From the NCBI GenBank assembly GCA_964413365.1, contig CAYPRM010000032.1, positions 1 to 15,368 on the forward strand: a stretch of DNA of 15,368 nt. The letters run 5' to 3'. The notes under the pieces are model-generated. The model saw only the letters and a program-made list of their open reading frames with translations. It made no database searches and was not told where the DNA came from. The position numbers were made by a program, and so were the translations under genes. The stretch's first letter is position 1. The number at the start of each line of letters is the position of its first letter. This stretch comes from RGIG4608 sp964413365. GTDB lineage: Bacteria > Bacillota > Clostridia > Oscillospirales > CAG-272. Of this stretch, positions 1 through 6,491 are shown in pieces.

Positions 1-595
1 TTACGCCGATCTTACCGTAGGTCGTGTTAGCTTCCCAGAAGCCGTAGTCGATGTCAGCTCTGAGAGTCTGAAGCGGAATAGTACCCTCGTGGTAATGCTC
101 CGATCTTGCTATCTCGGCGCCGCCAAGACGTCCGGAGCAAGTGATCTTGATACCCTTTGCACCGAGTCTCATCGTGTTACGGATAGCCATCTTCATCGCG
201 CGGCGGAAAGCTACGCGGTTTTCAAGCTGAGCTGCAACGTTCTCAGCAACGAGCTGAGCGTCGAGGTCTATCTGCTTTACCTCAACAACATTGAGGGAAA
301 CAGGCATACCGACCATCTTTTCAAGCTGAGCCTTATACTTTTCGATCTCTGCGCCGCCGCGTCCGATAACGAGACCGGGCTTAGCACAGTGAATGAATAC
401 CCTTACTCTGTGGCTGTCGCGCTCGATCTCGATCTTCGGCACGCCCGCCTTCTGGAGCTCTGTCTTAAGATATTCTCTGATTTTGTAGTCGGAAACAAGA
501 GTATCGCCAAAAACTTCGTCTTTTGCGAACCATCTTGAATCCCAGTTCTTAATTACGCCCACACGCAAGCCGTGGGGATTAACCTTCTGACCCAT
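1..595 (-). CDS. rpsC: 30S ribosomal protein S3, C-terminus cut by window edge
   Basis: This encodes S3, which binds 16S rRNA in the head of the 30S subunit and helps form the mRNA entry channel. The reverse strand starts MGQKVNPHGLRVGVIKNWDS and reads open to the left edge for about 198 residues. The type II KH domain is visible, with its GxxG loop as GRGG near residues 78-81. Only the last few tens of residues are missing, judged against a usual length of about 210-240. The start at 595 follows an AGGAGG site around 604-609, in the 16-bp gap after the rplV stop. It is the eighth gene of the S10 operon here, and rplP should follow outside the window. Confidence 0.98.
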   Translation of the reverse strand, partial: MGQKVNPHGLRVGVIKNWDSRWFAKDEVFGDTLVSDYKIREYLKTELQKAGVPKIEIERDSHRVRVFIHCAKPGLVIGRGGAEIEKYKAQLEKMVGMPVSLNVVEVKQIDLDAQLVAENVAAQLENRVAFRRAMKMAIRNTMRLGAKGIKITCSGRLGGAEIARSEHYHEGTIPLQTLRADIDYGFWEANTTYGKIGV

Positions 596-611
596 TTTAG
601 CTACCTCCTAT

Positions 612-956
612 TCAGACTCTTTCTTTAAGAACTATAGTTACATGGCTCGTTCTCTTGAGGATTCTGTCTGCGCTACCCTTAGCTCTGGGCATAATCCTCT
701 TGAGCGTGGGGCCGGGGCATACGAAGCACTCTGCTACATAGAGCTTGGAGACGTCCATATTATTGTTGTGCTCTGCATTTGCAATTGCACTTCCCAAAAG
801 CTTTATAAGGTACTCGGATGCACTCTTGGGCGTATTCTTGAGAATAGCCATCGCAACACCGGCGTCCTTGCCTCTGATGAGATCAAGAACTATCTTAACC
901 TTACGAGGGGAAATTCTTGCATATTTAAGATGAGCTTTTGCTACATTGTTTTCCAT
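612..956 (-). CDS. rplV: 50S ribosomal protein L22
   Basis: This encodes L22, an early-assembly 50S protein whose long beta-hairpin lines the peptide exit tunnel and contributes to macrolide sensitivity. The 114-residue product has the family length. It carries the N-terminal ISPRKVKIVLDLIRGK segment and the conserved C-terminal hairpin region around PTLKRIMPRAKGSADRILKR (about residues 83-102). GGAGG at about 965-969 fixes the ATG at 956. The gene lies 17 bp after the rpsS stop and 16 bp before rpsC, so it should be co-transcribed and translated in step with them. Nothing is unusual. Confidence 0.98.
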   Translation of the reverse strand: MENNVAKAHLKYARISPRKVKIVLDLIRGKDAGVAMAILKNTPKSASEYLIKLLGSAIANAEHNNNMDVSKLYVAECFVCPGPTLKRIMPRAKGSADRILKRTSHVTIVLKERV

Positions 957-973
957 TGAATCTTCCTCCGTTA

Positions 974-1255
974 TTACTTACCGTTGTTGGATGTCTTCGA
1001 GCCCGCATGTCCCTTAAAGGTTCTTGTGGGAGCGAATTCACCGAGCTTGTGTCCTACCATGTCCTCAGTTACATAGACGGGAACGTGCTTTCTGCCGTCA
1101 TGAACTGCGATGGTGTGTCCGACAAATTCAGGGAATATCGTCGAGGAACGGGACCAAGTCTTAAGGACCTTCTTCTCGTTCTTTTCGTTCATTGCGCAAA
1201 TTCTCGCATAGAGCTTTTCCTCTACAAAAGGCGCTTTCTTCAAACTTCTGCTCAT
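974..1255 (-). CDS. rpsS: 30S ribosomal protein S19
   Basis: This encodes S19, which pairs with S13 in the head of the 30S subunit and contacts the decoding region. The 93-residue protein has the family start MSRSLKKAPFVEEKL and the conserved segment GHTIAVHDGRKHVPVYVTED, followed by MVGHKLGEFAPTRTFKGH. The length is typical. The ribosome binding site AAGGAGG, about 12 bases upstream, overlaps the rplB stop codon at 1269-1271, which suggests translational coupling. Gene position and sequence agree, so the identification is secure. Confidence 0.98.
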   Translation of the reverse strand: MSRSLKKAPFVEEKLYARICAMNEKNEKKVLKTWSRSSTIFPEFVGHTIAVHDGRKHVPVYVTEDMVGHKLGEFAPTRTFKGHAGSKTSNNGK

Positions 1256-1268
1256 TTATATTCCCTCC

Positions 1269-2102
1269 TTATCTATCGTTTCTGCGTTTTACGATGAATT
1301 TGTTTGTTCTTGCCTTCTTGTTTCTGGTCTTATAACCAAGAGCAGGCTTGCCCCAAGGCGTTACAGGGCTGGGACGACCGATGGGAGACTTACCCTCACC
1401 ACCACCGTGGGGGTGATCGCAGGGGTTCATAACAGAACCGCGTACTGTGGGACGGACACCCATGTGTCTCTTCTTACCTGCCTTACCGATCTTAACGGTG
1501 TCGTGCTCGATATTGCCGACCTGACCAATGGTAGCCTTGCAATCAAGACGGATAAGACGTACCTCACCGGAGGGAAGTCTGATCTGTGCCATGTTGCCGT
1601 TGTCTTTGGAGATGAGCTGAGCAGCAGCACCTGCGGAGCGGACGAGCTGCGCGCCCTTACCGGGGTAGAGCTCGATGTTGTGAATAAATGTACCAACGGG
1701 AATGTTGGCAATGGGGAGCGTGTTGCCGGGCTTGATGTCGGCATTGACACCCGAGTAGATAACGTCGCCGTCTGTAAGACCTACGGGAGCGACGATATAG
1801 CTCTTATCGCCTGCCTCGTTCTGAAGGAGAGCGATATATGCACTTCTGTTGGGATCGTACTCAACGCCGATGACCGTGTTAGCGGAAGCGTCAGTGCGCT
1901 TGAAGTCGACGATTCTGTACTTTACCTTGTTGCCGCCGCCGTGATGACGAACGGTGATTCTGCCGAGGTTGTTTCTACCTGCGTGCTTCTTCTTAGTTGC
2001 TATAAGACTCTTTTCGGGAGAAAACTTTGTGATCTCGTCAAAGGACGGAACCGTCATATTTCTTCTCGCAGGAGTCGTAGGCTTATATTTAATTGTAGGC
2101 AT
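1269..2102 (-). CDS. rplB: 50S ribosomal protein L2
   Basis: This encodes L2, a primary 23S rRNA binder needed for subunit association and for a functional peptidyl-transferase centre. The 277-residue product matches the family length. The C-terminal signature NPCDHPHGGGEGKSPIGRPS is at about residues 226-245. His230 lies at or next to the position of the E. coli His229 implicated in activity. It ends in the basic tail FIVKRRNDR. An AGGAGG site at 2113-2118 is well spaced from the ATG at 2102, and the gap to rplW is 20 bp. No anomaly is visible. Confidence 0.98.
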   Translation of the reverse strand: MPTIKYKPTTPARRNMTVPSFDEITKFSPEKSLIATKKKHAGRNNLGRITVRHHGGGNKVKYRIVDFKRTDASANTVIGVEYDPNRSAYIALLQNEAGDKSYIVAPVGLTDGDVIYSGVNADIKPGNTLPIANIPVGTFIHNIELYPGKGAQLVRSAGAAAQLISKDNGNMAQIRLPSGEVRLIRLDCKATIGQVGNIEHDTVKIGKAGKKRHMGVRPTVRGSVMNPCDHPHGGGEGKSPIGRPSPVTPWGKPALGYKTRNKKARTNKFIVKRRNDR

Positions 2103-2122
2103 TCTTCTCTATCCTCCTACTC

Positions 2123-2416
2123 TTAGTTCATACCTTCGAAGAACTCGATGGTCTTGGACTCGGGCTTGAGAGTAACGATAGCCTTTTTCCATGCTGCCGT
2201 GTAGCCGCTCGTGTAGCCCTGTCTCTTGGGTTTTCTCTTCATATTGATGGTGTTGACCTTCAATACCTTAACGCCGAACATTACCTCGACCGCATTTGCG
2301 ATCTCAGGCTTCGTAGCGCTCTTCAATACCTTGAACGTGTAGGTCTTTGCGCCGACACGGTCCATGCTCGCCTCTGTGATAACGGGAGCGATGATTATAT
2401 CCTGTACCATTTTCAT
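2123..2416 (-). CDS. rplW: 50S ribosomal protein L23
   Basis: This encodes L23, located at the exit of the peptide tunnel, where it forms the docking site for trigger factor and SRP. The 97-residue product has the family features: IIIAPVITEASM at the N-terminus, then YTFKVLKSATKPEIANAVE, and a basic KRKPKRQGYTSGYTAAWKKA segment. The start at 2416 shares one base with the rplD stop (TAATG), so the two genes are translationally coupled. AGGAGGTG lies about 8 bases upstream. A second ATG at 2410 is in frame, but the first fits the ribosome binding site better. Confidence 0.97.
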   Translation of the reverse strand: MKMVQDIIIAPVITEASMDRVGAKTYTFKVLKSATKPEIANAVEVMFGVKVLKVNTINMKRKPKRQGYTSGYTAAWKKAIVTLKPESKTIEFFEGMN

Positions 2417-3039
2417 TATGCGAACACCTCCTCAAGTCTTGCAAGCGCTGCCTTAGAGACAACGAATTTATTTGCGTTGAGAACGTCGTAAACATTGATC
2501 GTGTGTGCAAGAGTCGTCTTGACACCGGGAATGTTTGCGGAGCTCTTAACGACGAGGCTGTCTACCTCGGGAAGGACGATAAGGGGCTTCTTCTCAGCGC
2601 CGATAGCGTTAAGCATCTTAACGATCGTCTTTGTGCTGTAGCTCTCGCACTTGATCTCATCAACTACGATGATATCGCCTGCAGCAGCCTTAGCGGAAAG
2701 TGCACTGTAAAGAGCAACTCTCTTCGTCTTCTTGTTCATATCCACGCGGTGATCTCTGGGCTTCGGGCCGAGAGCGATACCGCCGTGCGTCCACTGGGGA
2801 GAACGCGTCGAGCCCTGACGAGCTCTGCCTGTTCCCTTTTGTCTCCAGGGCTTCTTGCCGCCACCGGAAACCTCACTTCTTGTAAGAGTCGACTGTGTTC
2901 CCTGTCTCTGATTGAGAAGGTACGCTCTTACTGCAGCGTGGAGAACTGCTTCATTTACTTCTGCGCCGAAAATTACGTCGGAGAGAGTGATCTCGCCAAC
3001 CTCTTTACCAGCCATATTAACTACCTTTACGTTTGGCAT
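2416..3039 (-). CDS. rplD: 50S ribosomal protein L4
   Basis: This encodes L4, a 50S protein whose extended loop reaches the peptide tunnel. In E. coli, L4 also represses the S10 operon by acting on its leader. The 207-residue product has the loop signature GGGKKPWRQKGTGRARQGST and the following PQWTHGGIALGPKPRDH, at about residues 60-99. AAGGAGG around 3049-3055 positions the ATG at 3039. It is coupled to rplW by a one-base overlap and lies 20 bp after rplC. Whether L4 regulates this operon is unknown, but the long rpsJ leader makes the question relevant. Confidence 0.98.
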   Translation of the reverse strand: MPNVKVVNMAGKEVGEITLSDVIFGAEVNEAVLHAAVRAYLLNQRQGTQSTLTRSEVSGGGKKPWRQKGTGRARQGSTRSPQWTHGGIALGPKPRDHRVDMNKKTKRVALYSALSAKAAAGDIIVVDEIKCESYSTKTIVKMLNAIGAEKKPLIVLPEVDSLVVKSSANIPGVKTTLAHTINVYDVLNANKFVVSKAALARLEEVFA

Positions 3040-3059
3040 CGTTCAGTTCCTCCTTCCGC

Positions 3060-3689
3060 TTATGCCTTGCAAGACGTGCGAACGAATACGATACCGCCCT
3101 TAGGACCGGGAATTGCGCCCTTAACTGCGATAAGGTTCTTCTCTGCATCGATCTTAACAACGCTCAAATTCAAAACAGTTACCTGCTCGTTACCGTACTG
3201 ACCTGCCATCTTCTTGTTCTTGAAGATTCTTGCAGGGTCGATAACGCCCATGGATCCCGACTGACGGTGGATGGGACCGATACCGTGAGTCTTACCAAGC
3301 ATATGAAGGTTCCATCTCTTGATAGCGCCCGTGTAACCACGGCCCTTCGTTATACCTGTAACGTCGACCTTTTCGCCTGCGGCGAAGGTTTCGACTGTGA
3401 TAACGTCACCGAGATTAAGAGCTGCGCAATCGTCAAGGCGGAATTCCTTGAGGTGCTTCTTCGCAGGAACGCCTGCTTTTTCAAAATGACCTTTCTGGGG
3501 CTTGGTGAGGTGCTTTTCCTTAACATCCATAAAACCAAGCTGTACGGCGTCATAACCGTCATGCTCGACAGTCTTCTTCTGCGATACTACGCAGGGACCT
3601 GCCTCGATTACCGTAACCGGAATAACGTTTCCGATCTCATCGAAGATCTGTGTCATACCGATCTTCTTACCGATAATACCGCTTTTCAT
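3060..3689 (-). CDS. rplC: 50S ribosomal protein L3
   Basis: This encodes L3, an early 50S assembly protein whose loop approaches the peptidyl-transferase centre. The 209-residue product starts MKSGIIGKKIGMTQIFDEIG, which is diagnostic. It contains VTGITKGRGYTGAIKRWN and the loop QSGSMGVIDPARIFKNKKMA. The Gln that is methylated in E. coli L3 is not at the matching loop position; from memory, Bacillus L3 also lacks it. AGGAGG at 3697-3702 sets the start. The gene is separated from rpsJ by an unusually long 127-bp gap with a hairpin. Confidence 0.98.
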   Translation of the reverse strand: MKSGIIGKKIGMTQIFDEIGNVIPVTVIEAGPCVVSQKKTVEHDGYDAVQLGFMDVKEKHLTKPQKGHFEKAGVPAKKHLKEFRLDDCAALNLGDVITVETFAAGEKVDVTGITKGRGYTGAIKRWNLHMLGKTHGIGPIHRQSGSMGVIDPARIFKNKKMAGQYGNEQVTVLNLSVVKIDAEKNLIAVKGAIPGPKGGIVFVRTSCKA

Positions 3690-3816
3690 TTTCTTTCCTC
3701 CTGTAGGTTATTGGTTGACGCTTTGAATTTCACTTGCGTGCTACGCCAACTTGACCGACAAAAGTGTCGCTGTGCGACATTTTTGCGTTTCGCTTTTTCT
3801 TGAGTCGAAGGCTTGA
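3690..3816 (-). promoter_or_regulatory. Structured gap between rpsJ and rplC with a terminator-like hairpin
   Basis: Read on the minus strand, bases 3784-3760 form a stem of 6 pairs (GTCGC arm plus one), one mismatch and 3 A-T pairs around an ACA loop, followed by TTTTG. A second possible helix pairs GTTGGCG near 3750 with CGTCAAC near 3714, 7 pairs across a 23-nt loop. Other operon gaps here are 12-20 bp or overlaps. The short T-run makes full termination unlikely. Partial attenuation, RNA processing or stability control are possible. Confidence 0.45.
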
Positions 3817-4128
3817 TCAAACCTGAACTTCGATCTCAACGCCTGCGGGCAATTCAATATTCATAAGAGCTTCTGCAACCTTTGCAGAGGGCTTGAGAAT
3901 ATCAATGAGTCTCTTGTGTGTCCTGAGCTCGAACTGCTCACGGCTATCCTTGTACTTGTGTACCGCACGAAGGATCGTAACGATCTCTCTCTCCGTGGGG
4001 AGCGGGATAGGACCGGAGACTGTAGCGCCGTTTCTCTTAGCAACATCAACGATCTTTTCAGCCGCTGCGTCGATAAGCTTGTGGTCGTAGCTCTTGAGTC
4101 TGACACGGATTCTTTCCTTTACTGCCAT
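3817..4128 (-). CDS. rpsJ: 30S ribosomal protein S10 (NusE)
   Basis: This encodes S10, a component of the 30S head that also acts as transcription factor NusE by binding NusB and NusG in antitermination and coupling. The 103-residue product shows the family pattern: IRVRLKSYDHKLIDAAAEKI, then GPIPLPTE, then HKYKDSREQFELRTHKRLID. The start at 4128 follows AAAAGGAGG by about 8 bases. It is the first gene of the operon, about 400 nt downstream of its promoter. The 127-bp gap to rplC leaves room for separate control of S10. Confidence 0.98.
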   Translation of the reverse strand: MAVKERIRVRLKSYDHKLIDAAAEKIVDVAKRNGATVSGPIPLPTEREIVTILRAVHKYKDSREQFELRTHKRLIDILKPSAKVAEALMNIELPAGVEIEVQV

Positions 4129-4530
4129 TTTTTGTGCCTCCTTTTTAGATTTCGTCTTGCCGAACGTTTCCTTGCACGCTCACAACGTGCTATCCGCTCC
4201 GCGGACTGCCGATTTATACCGCATCGGTCGTAGCAGGTCTCACATTCTGCTCCGAGCACGCACATGCTGTGCGCACACGACGCGTATATAATAGGTAGCG
4301 TTCTGCACGGCAGACGTTTTTGAGTGGGGCATTTCCCTTGAACACGGTCTCGTGTGTTTCGGGGTTTCTCTTACAAAAACGGACTTTGCGGTCTGGGTTT
4401 TGACCGACAAACTCCGTGCAAGCAAACCCCGCCCCACGTGCCGTGAGGGGATCTTTGCGCCCGTTTAACGGACATACTCCACGAAAATTACCCGCTTTCG
4501 CGGCAACCTCTCGCTTCATCGCATATCAAG
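4129..4530 (-). promoter_or_regulatory. Long hairpin-rich 5' leader of the S10 operon
   Basis: The predicted transcript start near 4530 leaves about 400 nt before the rpsJ start. Several stems are visible on the minus strand: CCGC-GAAA-GCGG (a GNRA tetraloop) near 4490-4501; an imperfect stem with a GCA loop near 4430-4450; a 9-pair stem with two wobbles and a GCA loop at 4256-4276; TCCGC-GGA-GCGGA near 4195-4207; and a 5-pair GCACG/CGTGC stem near 4170-4186. This density suggests a structured regulatory leader. I cannot match it to a known r-protein leader class by eye. A 101-codon open frame inside it (4214-4519) has no ribosome binding site and no recognisable product. Confidence 0.5.
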
Positions 4531-4537
4531 CTTTGCT

Positions 4538-4566
4538 ATTATACCATATAAAAAGTCAAAAATCAA
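4538..4566 (-). promoter_or_regulatory. Sigma-70/SigA-type promoter of the S10 operon
   Basis: On the minus strand the -35 box TTGATT (4566-4561) is followed by a 17-bp spacer and a perfect -10 box TATAAT (4543-4538). The surroundings are AT-rich. The predicted start of transcription is near 4530. This is the only strong promoter visible upstream of rpsJ. Confidence 0.75.
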
Positions 4567-4773
4567 GGGTTTTTCGAGATATTTTTCTGCTATTTCAGAG
4601 AAATTTTCATTAATTTTTAATATTTTTTTGTGCATCTCTCACAAAAATACCCCATTTTTGCCCCCATAACCCCATTTTTGCACTCCCTCAGCTCTAAATT
4701 CGCCCTCCTCCAACGCCAAATCAACTCTTTTCGCACGTCCAAAATCCCACAAATTTCAAAAATGAGCATCCAG
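4567..4773. other. AT-rich divergent spacer with a 20-bp-period direct repeat
   Basis: This stretch separates the minus-strand S10 promoter from the plus-strand membrane gene. The string CCCCATTTTTGC occurs at 4650-4661 and again at 4670-4681, exactly 20 bp apart, about two helical turns. An open frame crosses it from 4630, but there is no ribosome binding site there, so I do not treat it as coding. No other feature is seen. Confidence 0.35.
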
Positions 4774-4805
4774 TTAACAATAAGTTCACAATTATGGATT
4801 ATAAT
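4774..4805 (+). promoter_or_regulatory. Weak candidate promoter for the plus-strand membrane protein gene
   Basis: TTAACA (4774-4779) precedes TATAAT (4800-4805) with a 20-bp spacer. Using ATTATA (4798-4803) as the -10 box gives 18 bp. The spacing is not ideal, but this is the best match between the S10 promoter and the start at 4855. Confidence 0.35.
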
Positions 4806-4843
4806 AATCCTATCCTGCCCGTGGAAACTCCACGGCGCATTTC

Positions 4844-4850
4844 GGGAGGT
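4844..4850 (+). promoter_or_regulatory. Ribosome binding site that fixes the start at 4855
   Basis: GGGAGGT lies 4 bases before the ATG at 4855. The open frame extends upstream to an ATG at 4630, but that start has no such site and runs through a low-complexity, AT-rich promoter region. The start at 4855 is therefore preferred. Confidence 0.8.
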
Positions 4851-4854
4851 AAAA

Positions 4855-5802
4855 ATGACATTGAACTCTAAGCATCGGACGTTGATGATCGTGCTCGCGG
4901 CACTGACCTTTCTTTCAACGTTTTTTCTGACGCTCTGCCTCGTGCTCTTTCTTGAGCCAAACGAGGGATATTTTGCGGTGGGCGAGGGTGTGCCGCTGCG
5001 TGCGGCGTTTGCCGCAGTCTACCTTTTGGGGCTTGCGCTCTGCGTCGTGTGCGGATTTTTGACGCCGCGCGGCAAGGCACAGCAGGCAGAAAACGCAGTC
5101 AGCGGCTCGCATAAGCTCCGCTTCACGCTCGCAGGAACGCTCATCGTGCTCCTCGGCACGCTCGAAATACTGCTCAACCTCGAGCACAGCGTGGAAATAT
5201 CGCTGATCGTCGGAGTCGGCGCGTGCCTTTACGGCTTGTATATGCTCCTCGTCGGGGCGCGTTCGGGGTTTGAAGCACGAGTCCCCACCGTCCTCTGCCT
5301 CTATCTCGGTGTGTGCATGCCGCTCGGGATCTCGCTGGGCAACACATCAAATTATTACAGGCACATCAATTCCGTCGAGAATGACCTCTCCACGGTGTTC
5401 TGCATATCGTTCATGATATATATATTATATGAAGGAAATCGCCTAACCTCGGGTGCGCACTCGCGTTTTCACCTCTCGGCAATGCTCGCGACGCTCCATA
5501 GCGGCGTTTCCCTTGCAGTCGCGTATATTCTCGCCTATCTTTCGGGAACGGCAAATGAGACCTCGCGCCTCTATCAGATGTTCCTCGTCCTCGCCGTCTG
5601 CATCGCGGTCGTGCTGGAGCTCGCACGCTGCCTCAGTATTGATCCGCCGCACCACGATTCCGACAGCCAAGAAGAGATCAGCGAAGAAAAAGTTGCACAA
5701 AACAACGATATTTTTGCCGATATCCGTAGTAATGAGCAAGAACCCATTGGACAATTCACCGAAATTGATTACGACGGAGATCGCAAAGATAAAGATCAAT
5801 AA
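4855..5802 (+). CDS. Polytopic membrane protein of unknown function
   Basis: I do not recognise this 315-residue protein. Reading from MTLNSKHRTLMIVLAALTFL, it shows about eight hydrophobic segments, at roughly residues 10-32, 48-67, 88-107, 114-134, 143-161, 181-195, 206-228 and 239-257. A hydrophilic, acidic tail of about 55 residues follows, rich in D, E, N and Q. There are no catalytic motifs, ATP-binding loops or transporter signatures that I can name. It is a single-gene unit on the strand opposite its neighbours and ends at a palindromic terminator it shares with the convergent gene. A role linked to the S10 operon or to the exported-protein array is not supported by sequence; its position between them may be chance. 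Confidence 0.85.
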   Translation: MTLNSKHRTLMIVLAALTFLSTFFLTLCLVLFLEPNEGYFAVGEGVPLRAAFAAVYLLGLALCVVCGFLTPRGKAQQAENAVSGSHKLRFTLAGTLIVLLGTLEILLNLEHSVEISLIVGVGACLYGLYMLLVGARSGFEARVPTVLCLYLGVCMPLGISLGNTSNYYRHINSVENDLSTVFCISFMIYILYEGNRLTSGAHSRFHLSAMLATLHSGVSLAVAYILAYLSGTANETSRLYQMFLVLAVCIAVVLELARCLSIDPPHHDSDSQEEISEEKVAQNNDIFADIRSNEQEPIGQFTEIDYDGDRKDKDQ

Positions 5803-5838
5803 AAAAAGCAGCTAAGCGATCGCTTAGCTGTTTTTTTA
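5801..5838. terminator. Bidirectional intrinsic terminator between convergent genes
   Basis: A perfect 22-bp palindrome (5809-5830, half-site CAGCTAAGCGA) is flanked by an A7 run at 5801-5807 and a T7 run at 5831-5837. Each strand therefore reads a GC-containing stem followed by a T tract. The hairpin overlaps both stop codons: that of the plus-strand gene (5800-5802) and that of the minus-strand gene (5836-5838). Confidence 0.9.
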
Positions 5839-6351
5839 TTCAACTACCTCAACGGTGATGCGAATAGCACCCGCGCTCTGGTAGGTATCAGGTTCATAGC
5901 CCATGACCTTGAGAGTAATCACCTCGCCGACGGCAAGCTCCCTTGTCAGACTGATGGTGCGCACATACTCGCCCGCACGCAATAGCCCCGTATCGCCGAG
6001 GATATTGCCCTCGGAGTCGTAGACGCGAAGTTTGAGATATTTCTCGTTATCCTTGTCGCTCGTGAAATAGACGACCGCTTCCCTGCCCTCGGTCTTGATG
6101 CGTGTGCAGGTCGACACAGAGTACGGCATACCCGTGGAGTAATGCACGGTATAGCGCAGATCGTCGGGGACATTCTCGGGCACACCTGCGACGGCGTTCT
6201 CCTCAAATGGCGGAGGAACGAAATCGGGCGGCGTCGTTACGACGAGCACCACAGCCATCACGGCGATCGCGAGCACGAACGCTCCGCAGAGCGCGGGGAG
6301 CATCCATTTTTTCTCCGCTTTTTTCACTTGCTTTTGCTTATTTTTGCTCAT
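5836..6351 (-). CDS. Single-pass membrane protein with extracytoplasmic domain, unknown function
   Basis: I do not recognise this 171-residue protein. A basic, lysine-rich N-terminus (about residues 1-16) precedes one hydrophobic segment (about 17-39), then a proline-rich linker (TTPPDFVPPPFEE) and an outer domain of about 120 residues. That domain alternates short polar and hydrophobic stretches, as in a beta-sandwich, for example LKLRVYDSEGNILGD, LLRAGEYVRTISL and ITLKVMGYEPDTY. The topology should be N-in. A modest AAAAGGA site precedes the ATG at 6351. The gene is the last minus-strand gene after the array, 140 bp past A and beyond a long hairpin. It could be a membrane partner of the array products, but this is only positional inference. 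Confidence 0.85.
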   Translation of the reverse strand: MSKNKQKQVKKAEKKWMLPALCGAFVLAIAVMAVVLVVTTPPDFVPPPFEENAVAGVPENVPDDLRYTVHYSTGMPYSVSTCTRIKTEGREAVVYFTSDKDNEKYLKLRVYDSEGNILGDTGLLRAGEYVRTISLTRELAVGEVITLKVMGYEPDTYQSAGAIRITVEVVE

Positions 6352-6380
6352 TGTCGAAATTCCTTTTACAGTATTTTCAC

Positions 6381-6416
6381 TTCAAATGCGTCGGGCATAC
6401 GCCCGACGCATTTGAA
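6381..6416. other. 16-bp perfect stem-loop between array gene A and the membrane protein gene
   Basis: TTCAAATGCGTCGGGC (6381-6396) and its exact complement (6401-6416) flank a 4-base ATAC loop. In the minus direction, in which the flanking genes are read, no T tract follows (GTGAAAAT), so a standard intrinsic terminator is not supported. In the plus direction only ATTTTC follows. It may block mRNA decay, mark RNA processing, or uncouple expression of the array from the membrane protein. Confidence 0.6.
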
Positions 6417-6491
6417 ATTTTCAGTAAATTGTTATTCACACCCCGTACCGAGGCGGTATTCGCCGCTCAGAGGATATGATGATACCTCAGA

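Noticed and set aside
4214..4519. 101-codon minus-strand open frame in the S10 leader
   Set aside because: It has no ribosome binding site, starts about 10 nt after the predicted transcript start, and its product is unlike any protein I know. The hairpins in the region fit a noncoding leader better.
4630..4854. 75-residue N-terminal extension of the plus-strand membrane protein
   Set aside because: There is no ribosome binding site at 4630, the DNA is low complexity and holds the candidate promoter, and GGGAGGT fixes the start at 4855.
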